This document shows positions 12,437-22,322 of a stretch of DNA of 64,000 nucleotides, in pieces. The position numbers and the translations under genes are program-made. The stretch is from Dactylis glomerata. Lineage: Eukaryota; Streptophyta; Magnoliopsida; Poales; Poaceae. A model generated the notes under the pieces. The model was not told where the DNA came from, did not search any database, and worked only from the letters and a program-made list of their open reading frames with translations. The stretch is from assembly GCA_007115705.1 (NCBI GenBank), contig QXEO01000222.1, forward strand, positions 920,918 to 984,917, given 5' to 3'. The stretch's first letter is position 1; every line of letters starts with the position of its first letter.

Positions 12437-14133
12437 TGATACGTCTCAAACGTATCCATAATTGTTGATGCTCCATGCTTGTTTTTACACCATTTGCTTA
12501 GTGTTTTGTTACACTTTGTGGCATTTTTATGCATTTTCCGGAACTAACCTATTAACGAGATACCACAGTGCCAGTTCCCTGTTTTCTACTGTTTTTGTGT
12601 TTCAGAAATTCTACACAGGAAATATTCTCGGAATTGGACGAAACAAAAGCGAGATGTCCAGATATTTCACGGGGCTTCCAGAAGACCGAAGAGGAGACAA
12701 AGCCGAGCCAGAGGGTGGCCACACCACAGGGCGGCGTGGCCTAGGGCTGGCCCGCGCCCCCTGGTGGTGTGGGCCCCCTGGTCCACCTCTGACGCTGTCC
12801 CTTCGCCTATAAGGACCCCCTGACGGGAAAAACCTAAATACCCGATCACTTTTCCAGAACACATCGCGATCCGCCGCCGCTGTCGACCCGAAGATCGGGA
12901 GGGTCCAGAAGCTCTTCCCAGCACCCTGCCGGAGAGGGGAATCGCCACTAGAGGTCTTCTTCATCGCCATGCTTGCCTCCGGCGCGATGAGTGAGTAGTC
13001 TACCTTGGACTATGGGTCCATAGCAGTAGCTAGATGGTTGTCTTCTCCACCATGTGCTTCATGTTTAGATCTCGTGAGCTAATTTACATGATCGAGATCA
13101 CCGTTATGTAATTCTATATGTTGTGTTTGTTGGGATCCGATGAATATTGGTGTTATGATTGAGTTGATGTACTAAATATTATCTTATGTTATCTCTATGT
13201 TGTTTATGATCTTGCATGCTCTCCGTTGTTAGTAGCTATCTTGGCCGAGTAGTTGCTAGTGACTCCAAGAGGAGGTATTTATGCTCGATAGTGGGTTCAT
13301 GCCTCTATTTAATCTGGGGGAGTGACAGAAACCTCTAAGGTTGTAGATGTGCTGTTGCCACTAGGGAGAAAACAACATTCATATGTCCAAGGGCATATGC
13401 TTTGTTTACATTACACACTTTGCTTAATGTAGTTATCTGTTGTTCGCAACTTAATACTTGTGGAGTTCTCGGATTGATTCGCCACAAGTGGATTATTAGT
13501 CATAGATGCAGTTCGATGGCGGTCTATGTATCTTGTTGTAATACCCAGAGTAAATCTCACAGTGATCCTCTCGACATGCACGTTGTCTTTATTCTATCAA
13601 TTGCCCAACTGTAATTTGTTTACCCAACATGTATTATTTTTATCTTATGGAGAGACACCGCTAGTGAACTGTGGACCCCGGTCTTATTTCCTTTATATTG
13701 TTATCGCACTATTTACTTTACTCGCACTGTTTACTTTACTCGCACTGTTTACTTTACTCGCATACTATTACTATTTTCCACTCGATACGCTCATACCCTT
13801 TGTTTCAAGCAAACCGGTGAGATTGACAATCTCATCGTAAGTTGGGAACAAAGTATTTGGTTGTGTTGTGTGCAGGTTCCACGTTGCCGCTCGCAAAGCA
13901 AAGCTTGGACGAGGCGCCCTATAAATTGTCCGAAGCTGTCGCGAAGCTAGTGGGCATCACCTTTAGTCGTATTTCATCCTCCTACTAGATTGATAACCTT
14001 GGTTTCTTACTGAGGGAAAAACTTGTTGCTATATTCATCACACCTTGCTCTTGTGGTATCCAACTGGCCGGTCATTTACTTCATTAATTATATGCCAACA
14101 AGTTCTCTGGCACTATACATCACTACGCCATCA
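12437..14133 (+). repeat. 5' LTR of element A (1697 bp)
   Basis: It begins TGATACGTC, ends CTACGCCATCA, and is followed by the PBS. Near 13712-13765 it carries three successive copies of an 18-bp unit (tttactttactcgcactg) where the 3' LTR has two, which explains the small length difference. The TATA-like sequence near 12808 reads TATAAGG, diverged from TATAAAG in sister LTRs. Confidence 0.93.
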
Positions 14134-14144
14134 ACAAGTTTTTC

Positions 14145-14162
14145 TAGCGCCGTTGCCAGAGA
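14145..14162 (+). other. degenerate tRNA-Asp-type primer-binding site of A
   Basis: TAGCGCCGTTGCCAGAGA differs at three positions from the intact TGGCGCCGTTGCCGGGGA of A' and C. That intact form complements the 3' end of plant tRNA-Asp(GTC) and is the site used by Athila-lineage elements. Confidence 0.8.
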
Positions 14163-14322
14163 GGAAGAAGACTTCTGCAAGGGGAGTTTTGCACGCACAT
14201 CCTTTACTTTGTTTTAAGTTTTGGTTTTACTTTATTTTTACTTGCATCGTTTTATCAAAAACCCAAAAAAAATTAGTATCCTGGATAGTTGTTTTTACTT
14301 GTCTGCTTTTAGTCTTATTAGA

Positions 14323-15042
14323 ATGAGTAATCCTGAAGTTGAAGTTCATACTTTTAAGCAACAAGGGAGAGAAAGCTTGAAAGATGCTTGGTACTGTATT
14401 AGTAATTCCCATCATAGGTGTACAAAGAAGCATTCTACCATGATCCTCCTTAGAAATTTTTATGTTGGTATAACTAGTTGGTATAGGTACGTTCTTGATA
14501 CTCTTGCAGGAGGTAATTTTCTGGGTACTCCCGCTCTTGAAGCATGCACTTTAATTGAAAGTTTAGTGGGAGTACCACCTATTCATGTTGTTAAAACTGA
14601 GGTCACTTTGGAGGAAGTTTTAGAAAAGCTTAGCTCTTTAGAAAAAAGTTTGCCAAATATCCTTGATAATGCTAGCCGCGTTAATGAATTGATAGAAAGT
14701 ATCGGTAAGAGAATCACCGTTTTTGAAGCTAGCACTACTCTTGATAGTCAAAACCTTAGGATTGGGAAACTAGAGGAGTCCATGGAAACTTTAAGTTCAA
14801 TTTTCTCTTCTCTTAAGTTTAAGAAGGCGAAACCTTTTGTTGGAAAAGAGCAAAAATTTATGTATGTTCCCAAGGTGTCTATGCCTAAACCGCAACATGT
14901 TTTTAAGATTGGTAAGACTTTTAGTTCAACTAAGAGTGACTTGCAGGTTGAATCATCTTCGGGAACCTCTAAAGTGCCTAGTGTGGTAAGTGGTGATCTT
15001 GAGAAAACAGTTGATCTTAATGCTTCTTCTGAAAATACTTGA
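14323..15042 (+). CDS. miniaturised Gag-derived ORF of element A (239 aa)
   Basis: The ATG at 14323 aligns with the Gag start of A' and C; the preceding leader (tttttacttgtctgctttt) is conserved, so I prefer it to the upstream in-frame ATG at 14221. Residues of about 15-85 (ESLKDAWYCI..., RNFYVGI..., LAGGNFL) align with the C-terminal half of the A'/C Gag domain (AQAWERMKSM..., QTFYAGL..., AAGGTFM). The N-terminal half is missing. The rest is charged and predicted coiled-coil, ending at a TGA where the C gag-pro frame also ends. No DxGA protease motif is present. It may be a non-enzymatic Gag fragment that co-assembles with full Gag; this role is inference. Confidence 0.65.
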   Translation: MSNPEVEVHTFKQQGRESLKDAWYCISNSHHRCTKKHSTMILLRNFYVGITSWYRYVLDTLAGGNFLGTPALEACTLIESLVGVPPIHVVKTEVTLEEVLEKLSSLEKSLPNILDNASRVNELIESIGKRITVFEASTTLDSQNLRIGKLEESMETLSSIFSSLKFKKAKPFVGKEQKFMYVPKVSMPKPQHVFKIGKTFSSTKSDLQVESSSGTSKVPSVVSGDLEKTVDLNASSENT

Positions 15043-15054
15043 TTCGCACTTTCT

Positions 15055-16129
15055 CCAGAAGCCCTACAACGCTCGTACCCACTTAAACGAGATTGCCAAG
15101 TCTCAAACAGCCTTCTTCCTTGGCCCAAAGTGCTTTGGACAACGGATCCGTGATGAGCCCATCCCACATGGGTTCAAAATCGAGAAATATATCCGCTAGT
15201 ACAATGGAGTCGATAGGCCTCTAACTTGGCTACAAGACTACTTCAATGCAGTGCAGTTCGCCGGGGGATCACCCAACGTTGTTGTCCGCTATCTGCCCGT
15301 AATGCTATCCGGCACAGCGCGGCAGTGGATCAACGACTTGGCAGAAAATTCCATCCAAACCTGGTTCGATATGCAAACTGCATTCACCAAAAACTTCGAG
15401 GGTACTTATAAGAGACCCCATAATATTGGTGACCTCCAAAGGTGCCGACGGGCTGACGACGAGACCTCCCGAACTTTCCTTGTGCGATGGCTAGATATGA
15501 AGAACTCCTGTGAAGGGGTTACTGACGAATCCGCCATCCTCGCGTTCATCGACAGTTTGGAGAGAGGCTAGCTGCTCTGCCATCGCCTGTTGCGAGAAAG
15601 GAACGAAGGGAAACTAACCCTAAATTCCATGATCACCATTGCAAGCAACTACGCGGCCGCCGACGACGACGCCCGCGAGTCCCTGAAGGCTTCCGCCATC
15701 CAGAATACTGGAAAGCAGAACAATAGCAATAAACGGAAAAATCCGCCAGAAGAGCAGAAAACTCCAGATATGGTGGCCATAACCTTCGCCGATAAGGGTC
15801 AAAGCAGCCAGCGCGGCAGAGGACGCGGTACTAGCAGTGGCCAACCGTGGAGCTCTACAGCCCCCGCTTTGGCGCCATCCGCCCCCGTGTCCTACGATGA
15901 ATACCGCGATATGCCATGCTTCGCCCATCGCAACGCTTTAGGGAAATGCAATCACACCAACTGGAACTGCAAATTTGTCAACGACATCAAGGCGGATCAA
16001 GAAGCTGGCTACAAGCGCAACCGGCGACAACGGCCTCATGGAAAAGGAAAAGCGGACAAGGACAAGGAGTCCAAGGATGGCAGTGATATGGATGAAGATC
16101 CTGCGCCCAAACCCGCCGAAAAGGCATAG
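15055..16129 (+). pseudogene. Tat+ Gag, N-terminally truncated with stops
   Basis: Frame 2 gives a Gag that aligns with the Tat- Gag: PLTWLQDYFNAVQFAGG here against TLWLSDYLQAVQILGG there, and TAFTKNFEGTYKRP against SQFTRNFRSTYKRP. In-frame TAG codons interrupt it near 15197 and 15569. A histidine/cysteine cluster (CFAHRNALGKCNHTNWNC, about 15918-15971) stands where Tat elements have a zinc-like motif. It forms the particle core in intact relatives. The frame ends in TAG at 16127; the protease continues in another frame across an A-rich run (about 16157-16171), best read as an indel. Confidence 0.85.
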
Positions 16130-16964
16130 GGTGATGCTGGCAAAGGTAACCCAATCAAAAATAAAAAAAGGAGCCTTTCACACGTTCCTTGGACCCCCCA
16201 CAGCTAAGGCACAGCGAGCCGCTATGCGCTCCCTCAATGCCACCGTGCCAAAAATCCGCCAGTACGTCCGATGGTCCGAAGTACCGGTGCACTGGAGCCG
16301 CGATGATCATCTAGAGCACATCCCGGATGAATATTACGCCATGGTAGTATGCCCTGTAATCCACGGCTACGAGTTCTCCAAATGCCTAATGGATGGCGGC
16401 AGCAGCCTGAACATCATGTACGTGGAGACTCTGACAAAACTTGGTCTTACCAAGACCCAACTCCGCCATAGTGCTGTCACCTTTTATGGAGTGGTTCCTG
16501 GCCACCAAGCTAAGTCCCTCGGGTCCATCACCCTCAAGGTTGCCTTCAGCAGTGAAGAAAATTACCGAGAAGAGTCAATAACCTTTGAGGTGGTCCCATT
16601 CAAAAGTACATACCACGTGATCTTCGGCCGCCCCGCCTTCCATAGTTTCCATGCCAGGCCATGCTACATCTACAACCAGCTGAAGATGCCAGGACCGGAT
16701 GGCATAATCACCGTTAATGGCAGCTTCAGAAAAGCAAAGGAGTGCGAGGAGGGAGAAGCCACTTTCGCGGAAGCAGTGTTCTTCGGCGAGGAGTTCAAAG
16801 AAATCCACGCTGCCATGGACCCCGCGGAAATGCCGGCATCCAAGCAAGAGGTTTCCGCCTCCCCACCCACCTTCAAGCCCACAGTTGATACAAAACAGGT
16901 AGAACTTGTCGCTGGCGATGCCGCCAAGACCACCTCCATTGGGACAAATCTGTCCCCCAAATAG
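16130..16964 (+). pseudogene. Tat+ aspartic protease region, ending in UAG before RT
   Basis: Frame 0 carries LHTFLG-like linker sequence (FHTFLGPPTA) and YVRWSEVPVHW. The retropepsin motif CLMDGGSSLNIMY (about 16384-16422) has its catalytic Asp in DGGS, and VIFGRPAF follows. It would cleave the polyprotein. It is frameshifted relative to Gag upstream. The frame closes with TAG at 16962-16964, and the same frame continues immediately into the RT linker (ESALVEFL..., FAWQPSD). The Tat- element has a TAG at the same aligned codon. Confidence 0.85.
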
Positions 16965-19924
16965 GAAAGCGCGCTCGTCGAGTTCCTCCATGAGAATCGG
17001 GACATCTTTGCATGGCAGCCATCTGACATGATTGGTGTACCTAGGGAACTCGCCGAGCATGCCCTACAGATAATCCCTGGCTCCAAGCCAGTAAGACAAG
17101 CCATGAGATGCTTCGGAGATGAAAAACGCTGCGCAATAGCAAAGGAAATTTCCAAGCTGCTGAAAGCAGGCTTCATCAAAGAAGTGATCCATACGAAGTG
17201 GGTGGCAAATCCTGTGCTAGTTCTTAAGAAAAACACAAAGGTTCTGTGCATGTGTGTAGATTACACTGGCCTGAACAAAGCGTGTCCAAAAGATCCTTTT
17301 CCCTTTCCTCGCATTGACCAAGTCATTGATTCGACGGCGGGATCGGAGCTACTATGTTTCTTAGATGCCTACTCAGGATACCACCAGATCAAGATGAAGG
17401 AGTCCGACCAGCTTGCTACATCGTTCGTAACACCTTATGGCACATATTGCTATGTCACAATGCCATTCGGTCTAAAAAACGCAGGAGCATCGTATCAGCG
17501 CACCATGCAGAAGTGCCTAGCGGATCAAATCGGACGCAACATCCACGCGTATGTGGACGACATCGCCGTTATGTCCAAGAAGCAAGATGGCCTTATAGCG
17601 GATTTGCAAGAGACCTTTGACAATCTAAGGAAGTATAACATGATGCTCAACCCCACAAAGTGCGTCTTTGGGTTACCAGCTGGGCAACTTCTGAGATTCA
17701 TCGTCTCCCACCGCGGAATTGAGGTCAACCCGGAGAAGATCAACGCAATCCTCGACATCTCCCGACCTAATGACTTGAAGGATGTGCAGTGACTCACAGG
17801 CTGCATGGCAGCAGTGAGCAGATTCATCAGTTGTCTTGGCGAGAAGGCTTTGCCACTCTACAAGCTGATGAAGAAATTAGACGAATTCATCTGGACCGAT
17901 GAGACAGACGCTGCGCTTAAGGATCTGAAGAGAGTGCTATCCACTGCACCAGTCCTAGCAGCTCCTGAAGACCAGGAACCCATGTTACTATACATGGCGG
18001 CAACCAACAGGGTCGTTAGCATCGTCATCATGGTAGAACGTAAGGAAGAAGCGTAGGAGTACGGCTTACAGCGACCAGTCTACTATGTCAGCGAGGTCCT
18101 AACGGAATCCAAGCAGCGCTACCCTCACTACCAAAAGTTGGCATACAGAGTTTTCCTAGCTTCTCGTAAGTTACGGCATTACTTCTATGACCATAAGATC
18201 ACAGTGGTGAGCAAGGCTCCACTGAAGGACATCATCAACAACAGCGACGCAACAGGACGAGTTGCAAAGTGGGGCATTGAACTGGCCTCCTTCGACATCG
18301 ACTACAAGCCTTGCACCGCCATCAAGTCTCAGGCCTTGGCGGAATTCATGGCAGATTGGAAGGAAGCACATGAGATTGGGTGATGTACTTTGATGGTTCA
18401 AAGCTGCTACATGGCTCGGGGGCTGGAGTGACTCTCAAATCTCCCAAGGGAGATGAGCTCAGCTACGTTCTCCAGATCCACTTCCCCACCACCAACAACA
18501 TTGCGGAGTATGAAGCGCTACTGCATGGGCTACGCATCGCAAAGGAGATCGGCGTTCAACACATTATGTGTTGCGGAGATTCTGACCTTGTCGCCCAGCA
18601 GGTGGCTAGCACATACAAAGCTCGGAACAAAGTTATGGCGACTTACAAAGACAAGGTAGATGAGATGGCCAAAAGTTTCCTCGGCTACAACATAAAGCAC
18701 GTACGACGAGAAGATAACATGGTGGCCGACACCTTATCCAAGTTAGGATCTAGCCGCAAGGCAGTTCCGCCAGGCATATTCCTCGAGCATCTGCATGTAC
18801 CATCAGTCAAGATGGTGGACCCAGATAATCCGGACCTAGCAAGCTCCCCTGTTATGGCGGTTTTGCCCAGCAACCCGCCATGGGCAGAGCCCTACATGGA
18901 GTATCTGACGAACAAGAAGCTACCCGAAGATGAAGTCCAAAAGAGACAAGTCGAGCGTAGAGCAAAAGCGTACACCATCATAGATGGCCAGCTCTACAAG
19001 CGAAGCACCTCGGGAGTCTTCATGAAGTGCATATCCCAAGTGGACGGAATCGAAATACTAAGAGAGATCCACAAAGGTGAATGTGGGCATCACGCCACCA
19101 CCAGATCCCTAGTAGCTAAGGCATTCCGCCATGGATTTTACTGGCCAACAGCCAAGGCAGATGCAGACCGCATCATGGAGCTCTGCCAAGGTTGCCAGAT
19201 GTACTCCAAGCAACCCACATGCCCGCCACAGCACCGCATACAATCCCTATAACCTGGCCTTTTGCGGTCTGTGGGCTGGACATGGTGGGTCTGCTAAAAA
19301 TAGCACCTTCGGGATTTACGCACCTCCTGGTAGTGGTAGACAAATTCACGAAGTGGGTGGAAGCTAAGCCCATCAGAAAGCTCGATGGCAAAACCGCCCT
19401 AAAATTCGTCAAGAACATTGTGGTCAGATTCGGCATCCCACATAGCATCATCACTGACAATGGCACTAACTTATCTCAGGGAGAAGTTGAAGAGTACTGC
19501 CATCACAATGGAATTCGTCTTGACCTGGCATCTATGGCACATCCATAGTCCAATGGCCAAGTTGAGCGGAACAATGGACTAATCATGTCAGGGATCAAGC
19601 CACGCCTAGAAGCACCGCTACGTAGAGCAGCTGGAGCCTGGGCAGAAGAGTTGCCATCTGTGTTATGGAGTCTATGGACCACGCCAAACAGATCAACTGG
19701 CCTCACCCCTTTCTTCTTAGTCTACGGAGCAGAGGCAATCTTGCCAAGTGATGTCCAGTACGATTCCCCAAGAGTCGAGGCCTATGAGGAGGAAGATGCA
19801 GAAGCGTCCAGACAACTATCCGTGGACCTGTTGGAAGAAGAACGAGACCTAGCAGCCCAGAGATCCGCCATCTACCAGCAGAATCTCTGCCGCTATCACA
19901 GCCGGCGAGTTCGCAAACGCTCGT
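16965..19924 (+). pseudogene. Tat+ pol: RT, RNase H, second RNase H, integrase (5' part)
   Basis: RT contains FLDAYSGYHQIKM, PFGLKNAGASYQR and YVDD at 17550-17561. RNase H follows to about 18370. The second RNase H opens with MMYFDGSKLLHGSGAGV near 18380, after a frameshift. The integrase zinc module (GECGHHATT ... CQGCQM) lies near 19078-19203. The catalytic core has GLDMVG, ITDNGTN and SNGQVERNNG. In-frame stops occur near 17790 (TGA), 18054 (TAG) and 19546 (TAG), and frameshifts near 18380 and 19250. The sequence is cut at 19924 by the Tat- insertion and resumes at 28769. Confidence 0.9.
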
Positions 19925-20259
19925 TGACGAGGGTTAACTCGACAAATGTCCTAGATGAAGGACTTAGGATCGGGGAGATAGGGCGTCGGATGAACTCGAA
20001 GGTAAAGTTAGTCGAAATAGGTGTGTATCGAAAGTAAACTTGGGTGTTCAACCTGGCTTGCTTTCAATCTGCCCTACACCGTCCCCTCCTGACCCCTATA
20101 TATAGGTGGCCAGGTCTCGAGGATCGGGTAGGGTTCGATACAGATTACAAATATCGACATACGGCAATAACTCGTATTCGACTATCATTACAATTGGGCC
20201 TAGCTAAACGGGCCTCAGGGGTACTCAACTAACGGGCTCTATTAACTATACCCTTGTCA
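19925..20259 (-). repeat. 3' LTR of Tat- (335 bp)
   Basis: Plus-strand TGACGAGGG...CCTTGTCA. It matches 28434-28768 base for base except one G/A site. It contains a TATA-like ctatatatagg (plus 20096-20106); because that stretch is nearly palindromic it reads similarly on the minus strand. Confidence 0.96.
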
Positions 20260-20271
20260 GTAGCCCCTGAG
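20260..20271 (-). other. polypurine tract of Tat-
   Basis: The minus strand reads TCAGGGGCTAC immediately before the 3' LTR, the primer site for plus-strand synthesis. Related CCCCCGAG/CTCGGGGG motifs recur farther inside (about 20948-20960, 21041-21050, 23601-23610). Confidence 0.75.
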
Positions 20272-21196
20272 ATTCTACCAGAATTGCAGATTCAGGTTGA
20301 ATCTCTAATCTTCAAATCTTCGACTTGGTCAATTCTTCATCTTCTTCAAATCTTCGACTTGGTCTTTGGACTTATATTTTATGATAATAACCTGCTCGCA
20401 AGGGGTTTTGATGATCAAGCCTGACAACTCTGACGGATCAAGAGGTCAGTTAACTACCGGAGCAGATACTTGTCACCTACTTCAAATTCAATCCCCTTGG
20501 ACTTGAATTCGGGATACCGGTCAAACCCACTCTTTTGCCGCATTTAGGACTTACAAAGAATGAATCCCAGTGATTCTCAGGGTACCCAGTGCGTCCACCA
20601 GGATTTTCTTCGCGTCGTAGACACGGATACATACCAGCAGAGCGCATCCATGTGCGTATACCAGGCCACACAGGACGGATCCCGGGGTCTTACCTTCGTG
20701 ATAAATCACGGCATTCGAGTTTCGTTGCGATAACGCAACTCGAGAATCTCATATTCGCAGCCGAATTTTTCGACTGATAAAATCAAAGAATTTCGAATTT
20801 TAAATTGATCTTCTTCGCTCCCGATGGGAGTAATCTCTCTTCAGTTTGTCGACTACGTAGTCGAAGTTTTGTATGCTTATCCTTCTGCATCTTCAATTTT
20901 GATCATCTCATCTCTATCGGGTGCGCGCTTCAGCGCTCCCGATGGGAGTAGCCCCCGAGGCTATGTTTGGCGACTTGTAGTCAAGCATAGGCTCAAAGTT
21001 CAGCTCTTCTTTCTTCTGTGGACCTCTTACTATTTGACGAGCCCCCGAGTCCAAGTCGAGGTTTTCATATCGAATAATCTCCCTTTGTTTTTCCCTTCTT
21101 CTTTGATATTATCGTCTGCTGTGCGCAGAATTTAACTCCTGTTGTAAATTTTGTTTGCGGGCTTTGCTGTAGCCCAAGGGCCCAACAGTATGTGCT
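20272..21196. other. Tat- 3' non-coding region
   Basis: No domain-bearing frame is seen. It contains a short direct repeat (tcttcaaatcttcgacttgg, near 20310 and 20344) and the repeated phrase cgctcccgatgggagta (near 20816 and 20932). It lies between the antisense gene and the 3' LTR. Confidence 0.6.
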
Positions 21197-21204
21197 TATA
21201 AATA
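21197..21204 (+). promoter_or_regulatory. TATA box of the antisense B3/AT-hook gene
   Basis: TATAAATA on the plus strand, 104 bp before the ATG at 21308. It is followed by aaaccctaa (telo-box-like) and a CT-rich 5' UTR (ctcctcctccgccgc) typical of plant genes. This suggests an independent antisense promoter rather than chance reading of the retrotransposon. Confidence 0.6.
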
Positions 21205-21307
21205 AAGCGCCTGCTGATTAAGGTAAGAAACCCTAATCAAACTCCTCCTCCGCCGCATCATCTTCTTCCTCCATCTAGGGTTTTTGCGAGGTTTTTCTGT
21301 TGTGCTC

Positions 21308-21877
21308 ATGGCTGATGCTGAAGGTTCTCGTCTGAACCTTGGATCTCCGATGGCACCACGAGGTCGGGGTCGCCCTCGTGGAAGTAAGAATAAAAGCACC
21401 GCGCCGGCCGCCGTAGGAGCTTCTTCGGACGCTCCGGCTAAGCGTCGTCCCGGCCGCCCCCCTGGTAGCAAGAACAAGCCCAAGGTGACTGGCGCTGCTC
21501 CAGGTCCTGCTGCTCCTCCTTCTGCTGCTCCAGCTGCTCCTGCGGTGCCTCCCCGGATCTTTTCCTTCCTTTGCATTGCCATGGCGCAGTGCCGTGAGAT
21601 TCAGCGCCTGCCGCTGGATTTCACGAAGTTTATGGATGTCCGCGAACTGCGAGAGGCGGTTCTCTGTGAACAGTCTGGCGGTGGCATCCCATACGAGGTG
21701 GAGGTGTGGTATGATGGCGACGGCGAGTAGTACTTCAGGGGCGGCTGGTCGCAGTTTGCTGAGGATCACGACATCCATCAAGGCTTCTTCATGGCCTTCG
21801 ACTTCCATATTGGTACGTCGAAGTTTGACGTGAAGATCTACGATGGCACTCTTTGCCAGAAGAAGTATGAAGCTTGA
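21308..21877 (+). pseudogene. antisense AT-hook + B3-like DNA-binding protein carried by Tat- (one internal stop)
   Basis: The ATG is at 21308. Two AT-hook cores appear early (RGRGRPRGSKNK about residues 18-29 and RRPGRPPGSKNK about 45-56), followed by an Ala/Pro linker. The C-terminal part (REIQRLPLDF ... IPYEVEVWYDGDGE, then YFRGGWSQFAEDHDIHQGFF ... FDVKIYD) has the B3 pattern: a basic/hydrophobic start, F-x-GGW-x-x-F, D-H, G-x-F, and a final beta strand. An in-frame TAG at 21728-21730 cuts the B3 domain; CAG to TAG is the simplest origin. TGA ends it at 21875-21877. It runs opposite to the element, between integrase and 3' LTR, with its own TATA. It would bind DNA in the nucleus. The B3 call is by pattern, not search. 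Confidence 0.68.
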
Positions 21878-22322
21878 AGTCCACTTCCATTAGGACTTGT
21901 TGTGTTTTCTATGTAATTTCATTTTATCGTGTCCTTGCTACCATGCTTATCTGTAATGAATGTGCGTACTTTGTGTCGACGTCTTTTGCTAGTACCATGA
22001 GAACAAGTCATGTTCTGAGGTATGTTTTCCATATGTCGGGCTCTTTGCGAACCAATAAAGGTAGAAATAATATCGGGTTCTTCTTATGAACCAAGTTCTC
22101 GCAATATTTATCGGGTTGTCTAAACAACCTTATAATGAAGAAAAACCTCCAACTTGTCATAATGACTCTTTTTCGTACGACCCAGGGGTTGAAGCCCCTG
22201 AGCGGAAAAGTGACAAAAGAATCATACAATTTTGTCGAGTTGAACCCAAAGAACCCGACCTGTGGCCTCATGTTCTGTGTTCAGAAGGCTAACTCGAATG
22301 TATTGATACCTCTATAATTAGT
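21878..22322. other. Tat- spacer between antisense gene end and integrase end
   Basis: AT-richer non-coding stretch that would include the 3' UTR of the antisense gene and the 3' UTR start of pol. The two genes are therefore convergent. No recognised feature. Confidence 0.55.

Noticed and set aside
14221..14322. upstream in-frame ATG of the A Gag-like ORF
   Set aside because: The leader DNA here aligns with untranslated leader in A' and C, whose Gag start corresponds to 14323.
15975..16172. programmed frameshift between Gag and protease in Tat+ at the A-rich run
   Set aside because: Tat- keeps the equivalent regions in one frame, and Tat+ has many other lesions, so a simple indel is more likely.
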